34,355 nucleotides of DNA from an uncultured Bacilli bacterium (GTDB lineage: Bacteria; Bacillota_I; Bacilli_A; RF39; UBA660). The stretch lies in NCBI GenBank assembly GCA_944363995.1, contig CALVVV010000002.1:1-34355 (forward strand). Reading direction: 5' to 3'. Shown here in pieces: positions 14,607 to 23,097 of the stretch. Within the stretch, counting starts at the first letter, position 1. Each line of letters starts with the position of its first letter. The translations under genes and the position numbers were made by a program. The notes below the pieces were generated by a model. It ran no database searches and had not been told where the DNA came from. It saw only the letters and a list, made by a program, of their open reading frames with translations.

Positions 14607-15626
14607 ATGATAAGCAAATATGAATTTGGACAGTTAATTGAAAAATTAGAAAAAGCAGTTAAATTTTATAAAGAAACGAATTATAAATTTAATGAAAATA
14701 AAATCTATTTATCTAACGGCAAAACATTAGAATTTATGTTTAAACCGCAAAATATACCTCATTTATTGGGTATAGATGTAGCTTATTTAAGAAAAATTAA
14801 TCTTTTAAAAGCCAATAAACCATTTGATATGTTAGAAGAGCTCATTGAAAGATATGATATAATATACAAAAAAATTGAAAGTGGTCAAATTTATTATTAC
14901 AACATATTTTCCCCATACATTGAAAAAAAAATAAGTTCATTTGTAACTGTTTTAAAATGCAATATTGAAAATACTTTTTTTGTATCAGAATATGTTTTAC
15001 ATAGAACATATTTAAATGGTCAACAAAACAATTATGGTTGTCAATATTATATTGCCTTTAAAGAGAAAAGTAAATTAATTTTTTTAGGGTTGAAGAAACA
15101 GGATGATGATTATTATTATAGCCCATCTTCTATTATTTGTGCTTTTGATGATGCAACAAAAGAAAATATTTTAGAGGCATTAATAAAAAATCAACGAATA
15201 ATGTTAATTAATTGCATAAACATAAAAAATATTGGTATATCAAACTATTTAAAAAATAATAAAAAACTAAATCTTTTACAAGAACTGGTTGTTTTAGCTA
15301 ATAAATACGACGGTCATTTAATTGTATATAATGATTTTATTCATACCTTAAAGAAATTATTAAATCTTGTTAATCAAGAATGTATTACCAAAAATTTTAT
15401 TTCTCAATTAACTTTAGCTATTAATAATGAAGATAAAATTGATATGTTGGCTTTTTTTGACGAAAGCAGCCAGGAGTTAGTACAAGCATATAATATTTTA
15501 ATTCAAAAATTAAAACAAATTAATGAAAAGGATGAATTGATAAGGTTAAAGCAAGAACTATTAGAATCACAACAACAAATAAAAAGCCAATTAAAAATTA
15601 ATACCAAAAAACTAAATAATAATTAA
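14607..15626 (+). CDS. Hypothetical protein with PBECR4-like features
   Basis: A 339-residue protein of no clear family. About residues 40-60 read KTLEFMFKPQNIPHLLGI, and a beta-rich middle (EYVLHRTYLNG ... CQYYIAFKEKSKLIFLGLKK) follows; the pattern recalls PBECR4-type (phage Barnase-EndoU-ColicinE5/D-RelE-like) domains, which I recall only roughly. The C-terminal ~120 residues are helical, ending in a Gln/Lys-rich coiled-coil segment. No signal peptide or membrane helix. An AAAAAAGGAT site precedes ATG 14607. It sits alone between the transporter and serS, which has its own promoter. Function unknown. Confidence 0.6.
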   Translation: MISKYEFGQLIEKLEKAVKFYKETNYKFNENKIYLSNGKTLEFMFKPQNIPHLLGIDVAYLRKINLLKANKPFDMLEELIERYDIIYKKIESGQIYYYNIFSPYIEKKISSFVTVLKCNIENTFFVSEYVLHRTYLNGQQNNYGCQYYIAFKEKSKLIFLGLKKQDDDYYYSPSSIICAFDDATKENILEALIKNQRIMLINCINIKNIGISNYLKNNKKLNLLQELVVLANKYDGHLIVYNDFIHTLKKLLNLVNQECITKNFISQLTLAINNEDKIDMLAFFDESSQELVQAYNILIQKLKQINEKDELIRLKQELLESQQQIKSQLKINTKKLNNN

Positions 15627-15649
15627 CATTTTGAATAAAAGATAACCAG

Positions 15650-15678
15650 TTGACAAAAGAATTGTAAAATGATAAAAT
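15650..15678 (+). promoter_or_regulatory. Promoter of serS
   Basis: TTGACA (15650-15655), a 17-base spacer and TAAAAT (15673-15678). The start site at about 15685 leaves a 5' leader of about 156 bases. Confidence 0.8.
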
Positions 15679-15684
15679 TAATTG

Positions 15685-15836
15685 CACAAAATGAAAATTA
15701 ATCGGTTATAGAATTTTTAATCAATAATTTATTTAACTAAATAAAATTGTTATTTTGAAGTAGAGCTAAAGTTATTTATGGTATGTTATATTCATATCCT
15801 TAAATATCAATAGCTCTTTATATTCGGAAAGGAAGT
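15685..15836 (+). promoter_or_regulatory. Long structured serS leader, not a T-box
   Basis: AGAGCTA (15762-15768) pairs with TAGCTCT (15811-15817), and inside it GG-TATG (15780-15785) pairs with CATA-CC (15793-15799) with one bulged T. No AGGGTGGNACCGCG-like antiterminator sequence is present, in contrast to the thrS leader. The distal stem is followed by TTTATATTC, a poor T-run, then GGAAAGGAAG, the ribosome binding site. Possibly a translational or attenuation control element of unknown class. Confidence 0.4.
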
Positions 15837-15840
15837 TAAA

Positions 15841-17133
15841 ATGATTGATATTAAATTAATAAGAGATAATAGTGAATTAGTAAAAGAAAATATAAAGAAA
15901 AAATTTCAGTATCATAAATTAGTTACTGTTGATGAAATAATAAAACTTGATAAAGAATTTCGTGATTGTAAATTAAAAGGCGATAATTTAAGAGCTTTAA
16001 AAAATCAAAAAAGTTTAGAAATTGGATTATTAATGAAAGAAAATAAAAAAGAAGAAGCAAATAAAATAAAAGAAGAAATTAGTAATTATACTAATGAGAT
16101 AAAAGAATTAGAAGAAAAAGAATTATTATTAGAACAACAAATTAAAGAAAAAATGATGACAATACCAAATATCATTGATGATTCTGTTCCTATTGGTAAA
16201 GATGATAGTGAAAACGTAGAAATAGAAAAGTTTGGTGAACCAATTGTTCCAGATTATGAAATTCCATACCATGCGGATATAATGGCAGGTTGTTTAGATA
16301 AAGAAGCATCAGCTAGAACTAGCGGTAATGGTTTTTATTATTTAATAGGTGATATAGCAAGACTTCATTCAGCTATATTATCTTACGCAAGAGATTTTAT
16401 GATAGACAAGGGATTTACTTATTGTATTCCACCTTTTATGATTAGAAGTGATGTTGTTAATGGTGTTATGTCATTTGAAGAAATGGATGCAATGATGTAT
16501 AAAATAGCAAATGAAGATTTATATTTGATAGGAACTTCTGAACATTCAATGATTGGTAGATTTAAAAATCAAATTATTAAAGAGAAAGAATTACCTATTA
16601 CTTTAACAAGTTATTCACCATGCTTTCGAAAAGAGGTAGGCGCACATGGCATAGAAGAAAGAGGTATTTATCGCGTTCATCAATTTGAAAAACAAGAAAT
16701 GATAGTGTTGTGTAAACCAGAAGAAGCAATGAACTGGTATAATAAAATGTGGAGTTATACAGTGGAATTATTTAGAAATTTGGATGTGCCAGTTAGAACA
16801 TTAGAATGTTGTTCAGGTGATTTGGCTGATTTAAAAGTTAAATCTTGTGATATTGAAGCTTGGAGTCCAAGACAACAAAAATATTTTGAGGTAGGTTCTT
16901 GTTCGACATTAGGTGATGCTCAAGCTAGAAGATTGGGAATAAGAACCAAGAATGATAAAGGGACCTATTACTTACATACTTTAAATAATACAGTTTTTGC
17001 TACACCACGTGGATTAATTGCTTTCTTAGAAAATAATTACCAAAAGGATGGAAGTATAAAAATACCTAAATCTTTACAACCTTATATGGGTGGAAAAGAA
17101 AAAATTAATATAATAAATAAGAAAGGACAATAA
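15841..17133 (+). CDS. serS: Seryl-tRNA synthetase, archaeal/haloarchaeal-like subtype
   Basis: Charges tRNA-Ser (and tRNA-Sec if present). It has an N-terminal tRNA-binding coiled coil (about residues 25-110) and a class II core. Motif 2 reads SPCFRKEVGAHGIEERG then IYRVHQFEKQE (~259-287), and motif 3 NNTVFATPRGLIAFLENNYQ (~383-402), ending with IPKSLQPYMGGKEKI. The ATP/serine-site segment is LIGTSEHSMIG, not the usual bacterial TAEVPLTN. From memory, these features match haloarchaeal-type SerRS better than the Bacillus type (FRSEAGSAGRDTRG, NGSGLAVGR), although the organism is clearly bacterial. Length 430. A good GGAAAGGAAG precedes ATG 15841. One base separates its stop from the next gene. 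Confidence 0.95.
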   Translation: MIDIKLIRDNSELVKENIKKKFQYHKLVTVDEIIKLDKEFRDCKLKGDNLRALKNQKSLEIGLLMKENKKEEANKIKEEISNYTNEIKELEEKELLLEQQIKEKMMTIPNIIDDSVPIGKDDSENVEIEKFGEPIVPDYEIPYHADIMAGCLDKEASARTSGNGFYYLIGDIARLHSAILSYARDFMIDKGFTYCIPPFMIRSDVVNGVMSFEEMDAMMYKIANEDLYLIGTSEHSMIGRFKNQIIKEKELPITLTSYSPCFRKEVGAHGIEERGIYRVHQFEKQEMIVLCKPEEAMNWYNKMWSYTVELFRNLDVPVRTLECCSGDLADLKVKSCDIEAWSPRQQKYFEVGSCSTLGDAQARRLGIRTKNDKGTYYLHTLNNTVFATPRGLIAFLENNYQKDGSIKIPKSLQPYMGGKEKINIINKKGQ

Positions 17134-17134
17134 A

Positions 17135-17800
17135 ATGGAAAAAGATTTTATAAGTAGTAGTGTTGATGTAAATGGAGAAAAAGACTTTTCGTCTAATTTT
17201 GAATTTAAAGAGCAAGATAGACATACGACTGAAGAATTAAGTAAAATTTTAACAGATTCTGATTTTGATAGTAAAAATATAGATTTAATGGCTAAGCTTC
17301 AATCTGCATTAAATCGTATTGAACAAACTTTAACACAACAAAAATCCAGTGATGTTCATAAATCACATTCACAGAATAATAATAAAGATATTTATTACTT
17401 AAAACGTGGTGTTATTGGTATTTCACGTAATGGTAGCGTAGGAATAGAAAATTTTGATCAAACTCTAAATTATCATGCAAATGCAACTGTAAAAATATCT
17501 AACGAATTAGGTGCTAATATTCCAATGACGACAATGCCGTTTCAAGCTGGAATAGATGCAAAAGAACAAGGAATATTATTATTGCAATTAGAAAGTGATA
17601 ATTGTCTTATATATTTCCCTGATAATATTACGAATGTTCAGTTAAGTGAATTAATAAAAGCAATTTTTTTAAAGCAAACATATACATATTCATTTGTTCA
17701 TAAAGATGAAATGCTTGATAATCAAAAAGTTTTTGATGTATTATCTTATGCAATAGCTTCTGTTGCTTCATTAAATAAGCAATCAAATTTAACAAGATAA
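17135..17800 (+). CDS. Hypothetical protein directly after serS
   Basis: A 221-residue protein not recognised. The first ~115 residues are polar and low-complexity (Ser, Asp, Lys, Gln, including SALNRIEQTLTQQK), probably helical or disordered. Residues ~115-200 look like a compact alpha/beta domain (YYLKRGVIGISRNGSVGIENF ... LLQLESDNCLIYFPDNI). No signal peptide or membrane helix. ATG 17135 starts one base after the serS TAA, with AAAGGAC at the end of serS as ribosome binding site, so expression is tied to serS. Function unknown. Confidence 0.7.
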   Translation: MEKDFISSSVDVNGEKDFSSNFEFKEQDRHTTEELSKILTDSDFDSKNIDLMAKLQSALNRIEQTLTQQKSSDVHKSHSQNNNKDIYYLKRGVIGISRNGSVGIENFDQTLNYHANATVKISNELGANIPMTTMPFQAGIDAKEQGILLLQLESDNCLIYFPDNITNVQLSELIKAIFLKQTYTYSFVHKDEMLDNQKVFDVLSYAIASVASLNKQSNLTR

Positions 17801-17845
17801 TATTATAAGTAAAATTATATTAATATAAAAAATGAGATGATTAAC

Positions 17846-18538
17846 ATGAAAATAGGTATATTTGATTCTGGTATTGGTGGTTTAACTGTATTAAAAGAAT
17901 TGCTTAAATATAAAAATGAATATTATTATTATGGTGATAATATAAATATTCCTTATGGAACTAAAACAAAACATGAATTACAAATTTTAGCTTCTAAAAT
18001 AATTGAATTTTTAATTTCAAAAAATGTTGATATGATTATTATTGCTTGTGGAACTATTAGTTCTAATATTTACGAATATTTAAAAAATAAATATGATATT
18101 CCTATTTATGATATTATTAGTCCAACATTAAATTATTTAAAAGATAAAAGTTATTATACCTTTGCTACACCAATGACTTGTAGAAGCAAAATATTTAATA
18201 ATGCTATTGAATGCCCTTTATTAGTACCTTTAATTGAAAATGGAAAAAATGTAACTGATGCTTTAAAAGAATATTTAAATAAAATACCTACAAATTCCAA
18301 TTTAGTTTTAGGTTGCACCCATTATCCTATTTTAACTCATGAAATATTGAATATAAGACCAGATTTAAATTTGATTAATATGGGTAAAATTTTAGGGGAA
18401 TCACTTAATTTAAATTCTAATAAATTAAAAATACGATTATATTTTAGTAAAGTTGATATTAATTTACTTGATAATATTAATAAAATAATAAAATATGATT
18501 ATCAATTGGAGGAACTATGCCTGAATTGCCAGAAGTAG
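17846..18538 (+). CDS. murI: Glutamate racemase
   Basis: Makes D-glutamate for peptidoglycan. The N-terminal IGIFDSGIGGLTVLKELL block is intact, with catalytic Cys at 68 (IIACGTISS, CGT where many members have CNT) and at 157 (LGCTHYPIL). At 230 residues it is somewhat short of the usual ~265; the C-terminal ~30 residues are reduced. I start at ATG 17846, giving MKIGIFDSG, because the 17837 ATG leaves no room for a ribosome binding site. The 3' end overlaps mutM by 22 bases. Confidence 0.94.
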   Translation: MKIGIFDSGIGGLTVLKELLKYKNEYYYYGDNINIPYGTKTKHELQILASKIIEFLISKNVDMIIIACGTISSNIYEYLKNKYDIPIYDIISPTLNYLKDKSYYTFATPMTCRSKIFNNAIECPLLVPLIENGKNVTDALKEYLNKIPTNSNLVLGCTHYPILTHEILNIRPDLNLINMGKILGESLNLNSNKLKIRLYFSKVDINLLDNINKIIKYDYQLEELCLNCQK

Positions 18539-19326
18539 AAACCGTAAAAGAAGTTTTGAAAAGCCAAATAATAAATCAAACAATATTAGATGTAGTAGTT
18601 AATTACCCTAAAATGATTGAAAATATGGATTATTTAGATTTTATTGAAAAACTTAAAAATCAAACAGTAATTGATATTAAAAGAAGAGGAAAATGGTTGT
18701 TATTTGAATTAAATGATTATTATTTATTATCACATTTACGGATGGAAGGTAAGTATTATATTAAAAATTTTAATGATGAGGTAACTAAACATCAACACGT
18801 TATATTTAAATTTAAAGATTTTGAATTGCGATACAATGATACACGAAAATTTGGTAGAATGTATTTATTAGATAAAAAAAATATTTATAATACTAAGCCA
18901 TTAAATGAATTAGGGTATGAACCATGGGATGATAAATTAGATGTCGATTATTTGAAAATAAGATATCAAAATAAGGAAAATCCTATAAAAACAGTTTTAT
19001 TAGATCAGTCAATAATAGTTGGTATCGGTAATATATATGCAGATGAAATATTATATTTAAGTAAAATAAATCCTTATAAAAAGGCTAAAACCTTATCTAA
19101 TGAAGAATTAAAAAATATAATTATTAATACTAAAAATGTTTTAGAAAAAGCAATTAAATTAGGCGGAACAACAATTAAAAGTTATACTTCTAGTGAAGGT
19201 GTACATGGCAAATTTCAAAATGAATTATTAGTTCATACAAAAAAGATATGCCCATGTAATCATAAAGTTATCAAAGTAAAAATTAATGGAAGAGGAACAT
19301 ATTACTGTGAAAAATGTCAGAAATGA
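18517..19326 (+). CDS. mutM: Formamidopyrimidine-DNA glycosylase
   Basis: Removes 8-oxoguanine and other oxidised purines and nicks the abasic site. The N-terminal MPELPEVETV supplies the catalytic Pro2 and Glu3; LLSHLRMEGKYY, ELRYNDTRKFGRM and VGIGNIYADEILY are the FPG core motifs; and a C-terminal zinc finger (CPCN...CEKC, residues ~245-268) is complete. Length 269, normal. AATTGGAGGAACT precedes the ATG, inside murI, so the genes are coupled. The TGA lies within the downstream terminator. Confidence 0.98.
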   Translation: MPELPEVETVKEVLKSQIINQTILDVVVNYPKMIENMDYLDFIEKLKNQTVIDIKRRGKWLLFELNDYYLLSHLRMEGKYYIKNFNDEVTKHQHVIFKFKDFELRYNDTRKFGRMYLLDKKNIYNTKPLNELGYEPWDDKLDVDYLKIRYQNKENPIKTVLLDQSIIVGIGNIYADEILYLSKINPYKKAKTLSNEELKNIIINTKNVLEKAIKLGGTTIKSYTSSEGVHGKFQNELLVHTKKICPCNHKVIKVKINGRGTYYCEKCQK

Positions 19327-19332
19327 CATTTT
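19311..19332 (+). terminator. Terminator overlapping the mutM stop codon
   Basis: AAAATGTCA (19311-19319), loop GAAA, TGACATTTT (19324-19332), then T's. The mutM TGA (19324-19326) is in the 3' arm. Confidence 0.85.
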
Positions 19333-19380
19333 TTGTCTATTATAAAATTAATTTATTAAACTTATATAATTAGTCAATAT

Positions 19381-19406
19381 AAAAAGAGATAAAATTACTT
19401 TATCTC
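19381..19406 (-). terminator. Terminator of the RNase J gene
   Basis: On the minus strand GAGATAAA (19406-19399) pairs with TTTATCTC (19393-19386), followed by TTTTT (19385-19381). It contains the rnjA stop codon at 19395-19397. Confidence 0.8.
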
Positions 19407-21038
19407 CATAATAACTGGTAATATTGTTGGTTTTCGACCTGTTTTATTATAAACATAATTTAATAATTCTGATATGATTAATGATTTTAAATCACCAATA
19501 TTTTTAATATTATGTTCAACGACATATTTTGTTTTGTTTTCTAAATCATGCAATAATTCCATATTATCATTAACTAAAACAAACCCACGAGTAGTAACAG
19601 TCGGATTTGATAACAATTTATTGTTTTTAATAGCAAAACTAATAATAACAATACCATCTTGGCTCATTGATTTTCTTTCTTTTATGACAATATTATCAAC
19701 ATCACCAATTTTATTACCATCAACATAAGAGTCACCAGCAACAACTGATTCACCTTTTGTAATGTAACCATTTTTCATGTTTAAAACATCACCATTGCTT
19801 AACACAAAAGTATTTTCTTTAGGTATATTACACATTACGCCTAAATCGGCATGACTTTTAAGCATTCGATATTCACCATGAACTGGCATAAAATATTTTG
19901 GTTTAATAAGTCTAATCATTAATTTTAATTCTTCTTGACTAGCATGACCTGATGTATGAACATCGCTTAAAGAAGTGTTGGTATATACTTTAACACCTTT
20001 CAAATAAAGTTTATTTATGGTTCTTGAAATACTAATTGCATTTCCTGGAATTGCTGAAGAAGAAAATACAACAGTATCATTACTTTTTAATTTTATTTGT
20101 TTGTGATTACCATTGGCAATTCTACTTAGAGCAGCTAAGGGTTCGCCTTGACTTCCAGTACATAAAAGACAAACTTTATGATCAGGCATGTTATTAGCTT
20201 CTTCCGGACTAATAAAAATTCCTTTATTTTTAATATATCCACCTTCAATTGAAATTTCAATATTAGTGTTCATGCTTCTACCAAAAATAGCAATTTTTCG
20301 ATTATTTCTTTTACATGTGTCAACAATATGTTTTAAACGGTAAATATTAGAAGCAAATGTAGCAATAATAATACGGCCATGGTGTTTTCTAAATATTTCT
20401 GATAATGCTTCATCAACTTTAGACTCACTAGCAGAAAAACCTTCATTTAAAGCGTTTGTACTATCACTTAATAATAATGTTACACCTTTTTTTCCAATTT
20501 CAGCCATTTTATGAATATTTGCCATAGGTCCAATTGGTGTTAAATCAAATTTAAAATCTCCTGTTGTCACAATAGTGCCATTAGGCGTATGAATGCATAT
20601 ACCATGACTATCAGGAATAGAGTGGGTTGTCATAAAAAATTCCACCATCATATGTTTAAATTTAATTTTTGATTTTTCATTATAAACATATAAATTTTTA
20701 TATTGAATATTTCTTTCTTCTAATTTACCTTTAATTAATCCAATAGCTTGATTAGGTGCATAAATAGTAGGAATATTAACGTTTTGTAATAAAAAAGGAA
20801 TTGCACCAATATGATCTTCATGACCATGAGTTATAAATAATGCTTTAATCTTGCGTTCATTTCGTTTTAGAAAAGTAAAATCAGGTATAATATAATCTAT
20901 ACCCATCATATTATCAGGAAATGTAACACCAGCATCAATAATAATAATTTCATTTTCATGTGATATACAATACATATTTTTTCCTACTTCACCTAGTCCA
21001 CCTAGAGCAAAAATTTTAGTAGCATTTTCTTTAAACAT
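19395..21038 (-). CDS. rnjA: Ribonuclease J
   Basis: Metallo-beta-lactamase-fold nuclease with 5'-3' exo- and endonuclease activity in mRNA decay and rRNA maturation. The zinc motif HGHEDHIG is at 71-78, further ligands lie in TTHSIPDSHG and VHGEYRMLKSHADLG, and beta-CASP residues (FGRSMN, GSQGEPLAAL) are present. Length 547, normal. Its ATG has AAGGAAGGAGGT in front on the minus strand. It is divergent from rny, so the two central mRNA-decay nucleases share one intergenic control region of ~150 bases. Confidence 0.97.
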   Translation of the reverse strand: MFKENATKIFALGGLGEVGKNMYCISHENEIIIIDAGVTFPDNMMGIDYIIPDFTFLKRNERKIKALFITHGHEDHIGAIPFLLQNVNIPTIYAPNQAIGLIKGKLEERNIQYKNLYVYNEKSKIKFKHMMVEFFMTTHSIPDSHGICIHTPNGTIVTTGDFKFDLTPIGPMANIHKMAEIGKKGVTLLLSDSTNALNEGFSASESKVDEALSEIFRKHHGRIIIATFASNIYRLKHIVDTCKRNNRKIAIFGRSMNTNIEISIEGGYIKNKGIFISPEEANNMPDHKVCLLCTGSQGEPLAALSRIANGNHKQIKLKSNDTVVFSSSAIPGNAISISRTINKLYLKGVKVYTNTSLSDVHTSGHASQEELKLMIRLIKPKYFMPVHGEYRMLKSHADLGVMCNIPKENTFVLSNGDVLNMKNGYITKGESVVAGDSYVDGNKIGDVDNIVIKERKSMSQDGIVIISFAIKNNKLLSNPTVTTRGFVLVNDNMELLHDLENKTKYVVEHNIKNIGDLKSLIISELLNYVYNKTGRKPTILPVIMEIK

Positions 21039-21122
21039 TTTAACCTCCTTCCTTTTTAAGAGTTATGACTTTATAATTATACATTTTTTAATAATTTTTG
21101 TCAAAATGAAAATAAATTATTC

Positions 21123-21173
21123 TTGACTTATTTGACTTATTTTATTAAAATAATATTAGAGTTAACACTCTAA
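21123..21173 (+). promoter_or_regulatory. rny promoter region with hairpin or operator-like inverted repeat
   Basis: Two overlapping TTGACTTAT copies (21123-21131 and 21132-21140) supply -35-like boxes; TAATAT/TATTAG (21151-21159) is a possible -10. The inverted repeat TTAGAGT-TAAC-ACTCTAA (21156-21173) overlaps the probable start site and could be an operator or a 5' mRNA hairpin. Its four-base centre does not match CIRCE. Confidence 0.45.
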
Positions 21174-21190
21174 GAAAGTGGAGGTAATAT

Positions 21191-22744
21191 ATGAATGGTA
21201 TTATACTCTCCATTTTATTTGTAATATTGGGAATTTTTGTCGGAATCATTACAATGATTATACTAAATTATATAAAAAATAATATGTCTGAAAAAAAAGC
21301 TGAATCAATTATTGATAAAGCTAACAAAGAAGCTGATAAAATAAAGAGAAATTATTTATTAGAAGCTAAAGAAGAAGCTCATAAATTAAAAATAGAATTT
21401 GAAAAAGAAGTAAAAGAAAAGAAAAATGAAATTAAAGATTCAGAAGATCGTTTAATTTTAAGAGAAGGTAATATTGATAAAAGAGATCAAACATTACAAA
21501 ATCGTGAGCAAATGTTAGAAGAAAGAGAAAATAATTTAGTTAACAAACAAAGAGAAATTCAAAAAGAACAAGATAAAGTGGAGGAAATAAAAAAGCAACA
21601 AGTGGATTTACTAGAAAAAATAGCTGGTTATTCTAAAAATGAAGCAAGGGATTTAGTTTTGAAAAAAGTTGAAGAAATGATGAATTTAGAAATAGCCGCT
21701 TACATTAAAGATAGGGAAGTTGAAGCAAAGTTAGAAGTTGATAAAAAAGCAAAAAGTCTGCTAATTAGTTCAATGCAAAAATATGCTGGCGATGTTGCTG
21801 GTGATCAAACTGTAACAGTCGTTAATTTACCAAATGATGATATGAAAGGAAGATTAATTGGTCGAGAAGGACGAAATATTCGTTCAATTGAGGCAGTAAC
21901 TGGTGTTGATTTGATAATTGATGATACGCCAGAAGCAATAGTACTATCTAGCTTTGATCCATATCGTAGAGAAATTGCTAGGGTTGCAATTGAATCATTA
22001 ATAAAAGATGGAAGAATTCATCCTGGTAGAATTGAAGAAATATATGATAAAACTGTTCAAGAAATGAAAGCTAAATTACTTGAATATGGTGAAGATGCTC
22101 TATTTGAATTAGGCATTACAAAAGTTGAACCTGAATTGCAAGAATTATTAGGAAAATTATATTTTAGAACTAGTTTTGGGCAAAATGCTTTAAAACATTC
22201 TATCGAAGTAGCTCATTTATCAGGTATTTTAGCTAGTGAGTTAGGTGAAAATGTTGCTTTAGCTAAGAGAGCGGGTTTATTTCACGACATTGGAAAATCA
22301 ATTGATCATGAAGTTGAAGGTTCTCATGTTGAATTAGGTGCTAATTTAGCCAAAAAATATAAGGAAAGTGAAACAGTTATTAATGCTATTGAATCACACC
22401 ATGGTGATAAAGATGCAACTAGTGTCATATCAGTTTTAGTAGCAATAGCTGATGCCTTGTCAGCTTCACGTCCTGGTGCAAGAAATGATTCTTTAGAAAA
22501 TTATGTTCAACGATTACAAGAACTGGAAAAAATAGGTAATGAAATACCAGGCGTTGAAAAATCATATGCTATGCAAGCTGGTAGAGAATTAAGGGTTATA
22601 GTTAAACCAGATAAAATCGATGATACTGCTAGTTATAAAGTTGCACGTGATATTAAAAATAAAATAGAGGAAACTTTACAATATCCAGGTACTATTAAGG
22701 TTATTGTAATTAGAGAAACAAGAGCACAAGAAGAAGCAAAATAA
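21191..22744 (+). CDS. rny: Ribonuclease Y
   Basis: Membrane-anchored endoribonuclease that starts mRNA turnover. An N-terminal membrane helix (about 3-25), a long coiled coil (~30-150), a KH domain with GREG (VVNLPNDDMKGRLIGREG, ~210-265) and an HD domain with H365-D366 (FHDIGKSIDHEVEGSH) and ESHHGD are all seen. Length 517, normal. GGAGGTAATAT precedes the ATG. A strong hairpin terminator follows 22 bases after the stop. Confidence 0.98.
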   Translation: MNGIILSILFVILGIFVGIITMIILNYIKNNMSEKKAESIIDKANKEADKIKRNYLLEAKEEAHKLKIEFEKEVKEKKNEIKDSEDRLILREGNIDKRDQTLQNREQMLEERENNLVNKQREIQKEQDKVEEIKKQQVDLLEKIAGYSKNEARDLVLKKVEEMMNLEIAAYIKDREVEAKLEVDKKAKSLLISSMQKYAGDVAGDQTVTVVNLPNDDMKGRLIGREGRNIRSIEAVTGVDLIIDDTPEAIVLSSFDPYRREIARVAIESLIKDGRIHPGRIEEIYDKTVQEMKAKLLEYGEDALFELGITKVEPELQELLGKLYFRTSFGQNALKHSIEVAHLSGILASELGENVALAKRAGLFHDIGKSIDHEVEGSHVELGANLAKKYKESETVINAIESHHGDKDATSVISVLVAIADALSASRPGARNDSLENYVQRLQELEKIGNEIPGVEKSYAMQAGRELRVIVKPDKIDDTASYKVARDIKNKIEETLQYPGTIKVIVIRETRAQEEAK

Positions 22745-22766
22745 AAGCTACTATTATACTAAAATA

Positions 22767-22796
22767 TTAAAAGAACTAGTATCCTAGTTCTTTTAA
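22767..22796. terminator. Bidirectional terminator between rny and the Tyr/Pro-rich gene
   Basis: TTAAAAGAACTAG (22767-22779) pairs with CTAGTTCTTTTAA (22784-22796) around TATC, a 13-bp stem with A/T tails for both strands. It reaches the stop codon of the minus-strand gene (22793-22795). Confidence 0.85.
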
Positions 22797-23008
22797 CGAT
22801 AATATGGACCGTATGGTGGGTATGGTGGATATAGTGGATATGGTGGTCTATTATATGGTGGACGCCAGAAATTAGGAGCTAAAGCTGCTCCTGTGACACC
22901 TCCTAATAAAAAAGGAAAAGCGAAACCACCAATAAATCTTTCATCATTTGGATAATTTTGATTATTTTTATAGTTATTAAAATAATTATTATAATAATTC
23001 GGATACAT
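22793..23008 (-). CDS. Small Tyr/Asn/Pro-rich protein (spore-coat-like)
   Basis: A 71-residue protein with three parts: a Tyr/Asn-rich N-terminus (MYPNYYNNYFNNYKNN), a short Gly/Ala/Phe hydrophobic segment (FIGGFAFPFLLGGVTGAALA), and a Pro/Tyr-rich C-terminus with PPYP repeats. Small proteins of this design are common in spore-forming Firmicutes and are often annotated as coat or surface proteins; that role is inferred here. The ATG has a strong AAAGGAGTG in front. It is a single gene between the rny terminator and the dead-deacetylase gene, near the SpoVID/YsxE-like genes. Confidence 0.75.
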   Translation of the reverse strand: MYPNYYNNYFNNYKNNQNYPNDERFIGGFAFPFLLGGVTGAALAPNFWRPPYNRPPYPLYPPYPPYGPYYR

Positions 23009-23097
23009 AAAAACACTCCTTTCAATTTATCTTATGAAATATACCTAATTTTGTGAAATAGTTACATGAAATTCATATATTTAATTAGGTGATAAAA

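Noticed and set aside
15685..15836. T-box in the serS leader
   Set aside because: No AGGGTGGNACCGCG-like sequence and no clear terminator/antiterminator pair.
18053..18070. MurI CNT-to-CGT change as a sign of inactivation
   Set aside because: Both catalytic Cys are kept and, as far as I recall, CGT variants occur in other Firmicutes racemases.
21156..21173. CIRCE heat-shock operator before rny
   Set aside because: The arms TTAGAGT/ACTCTAA and the four-base spacer differ from TTAGCACTC-N9-GAGTGCTAA.
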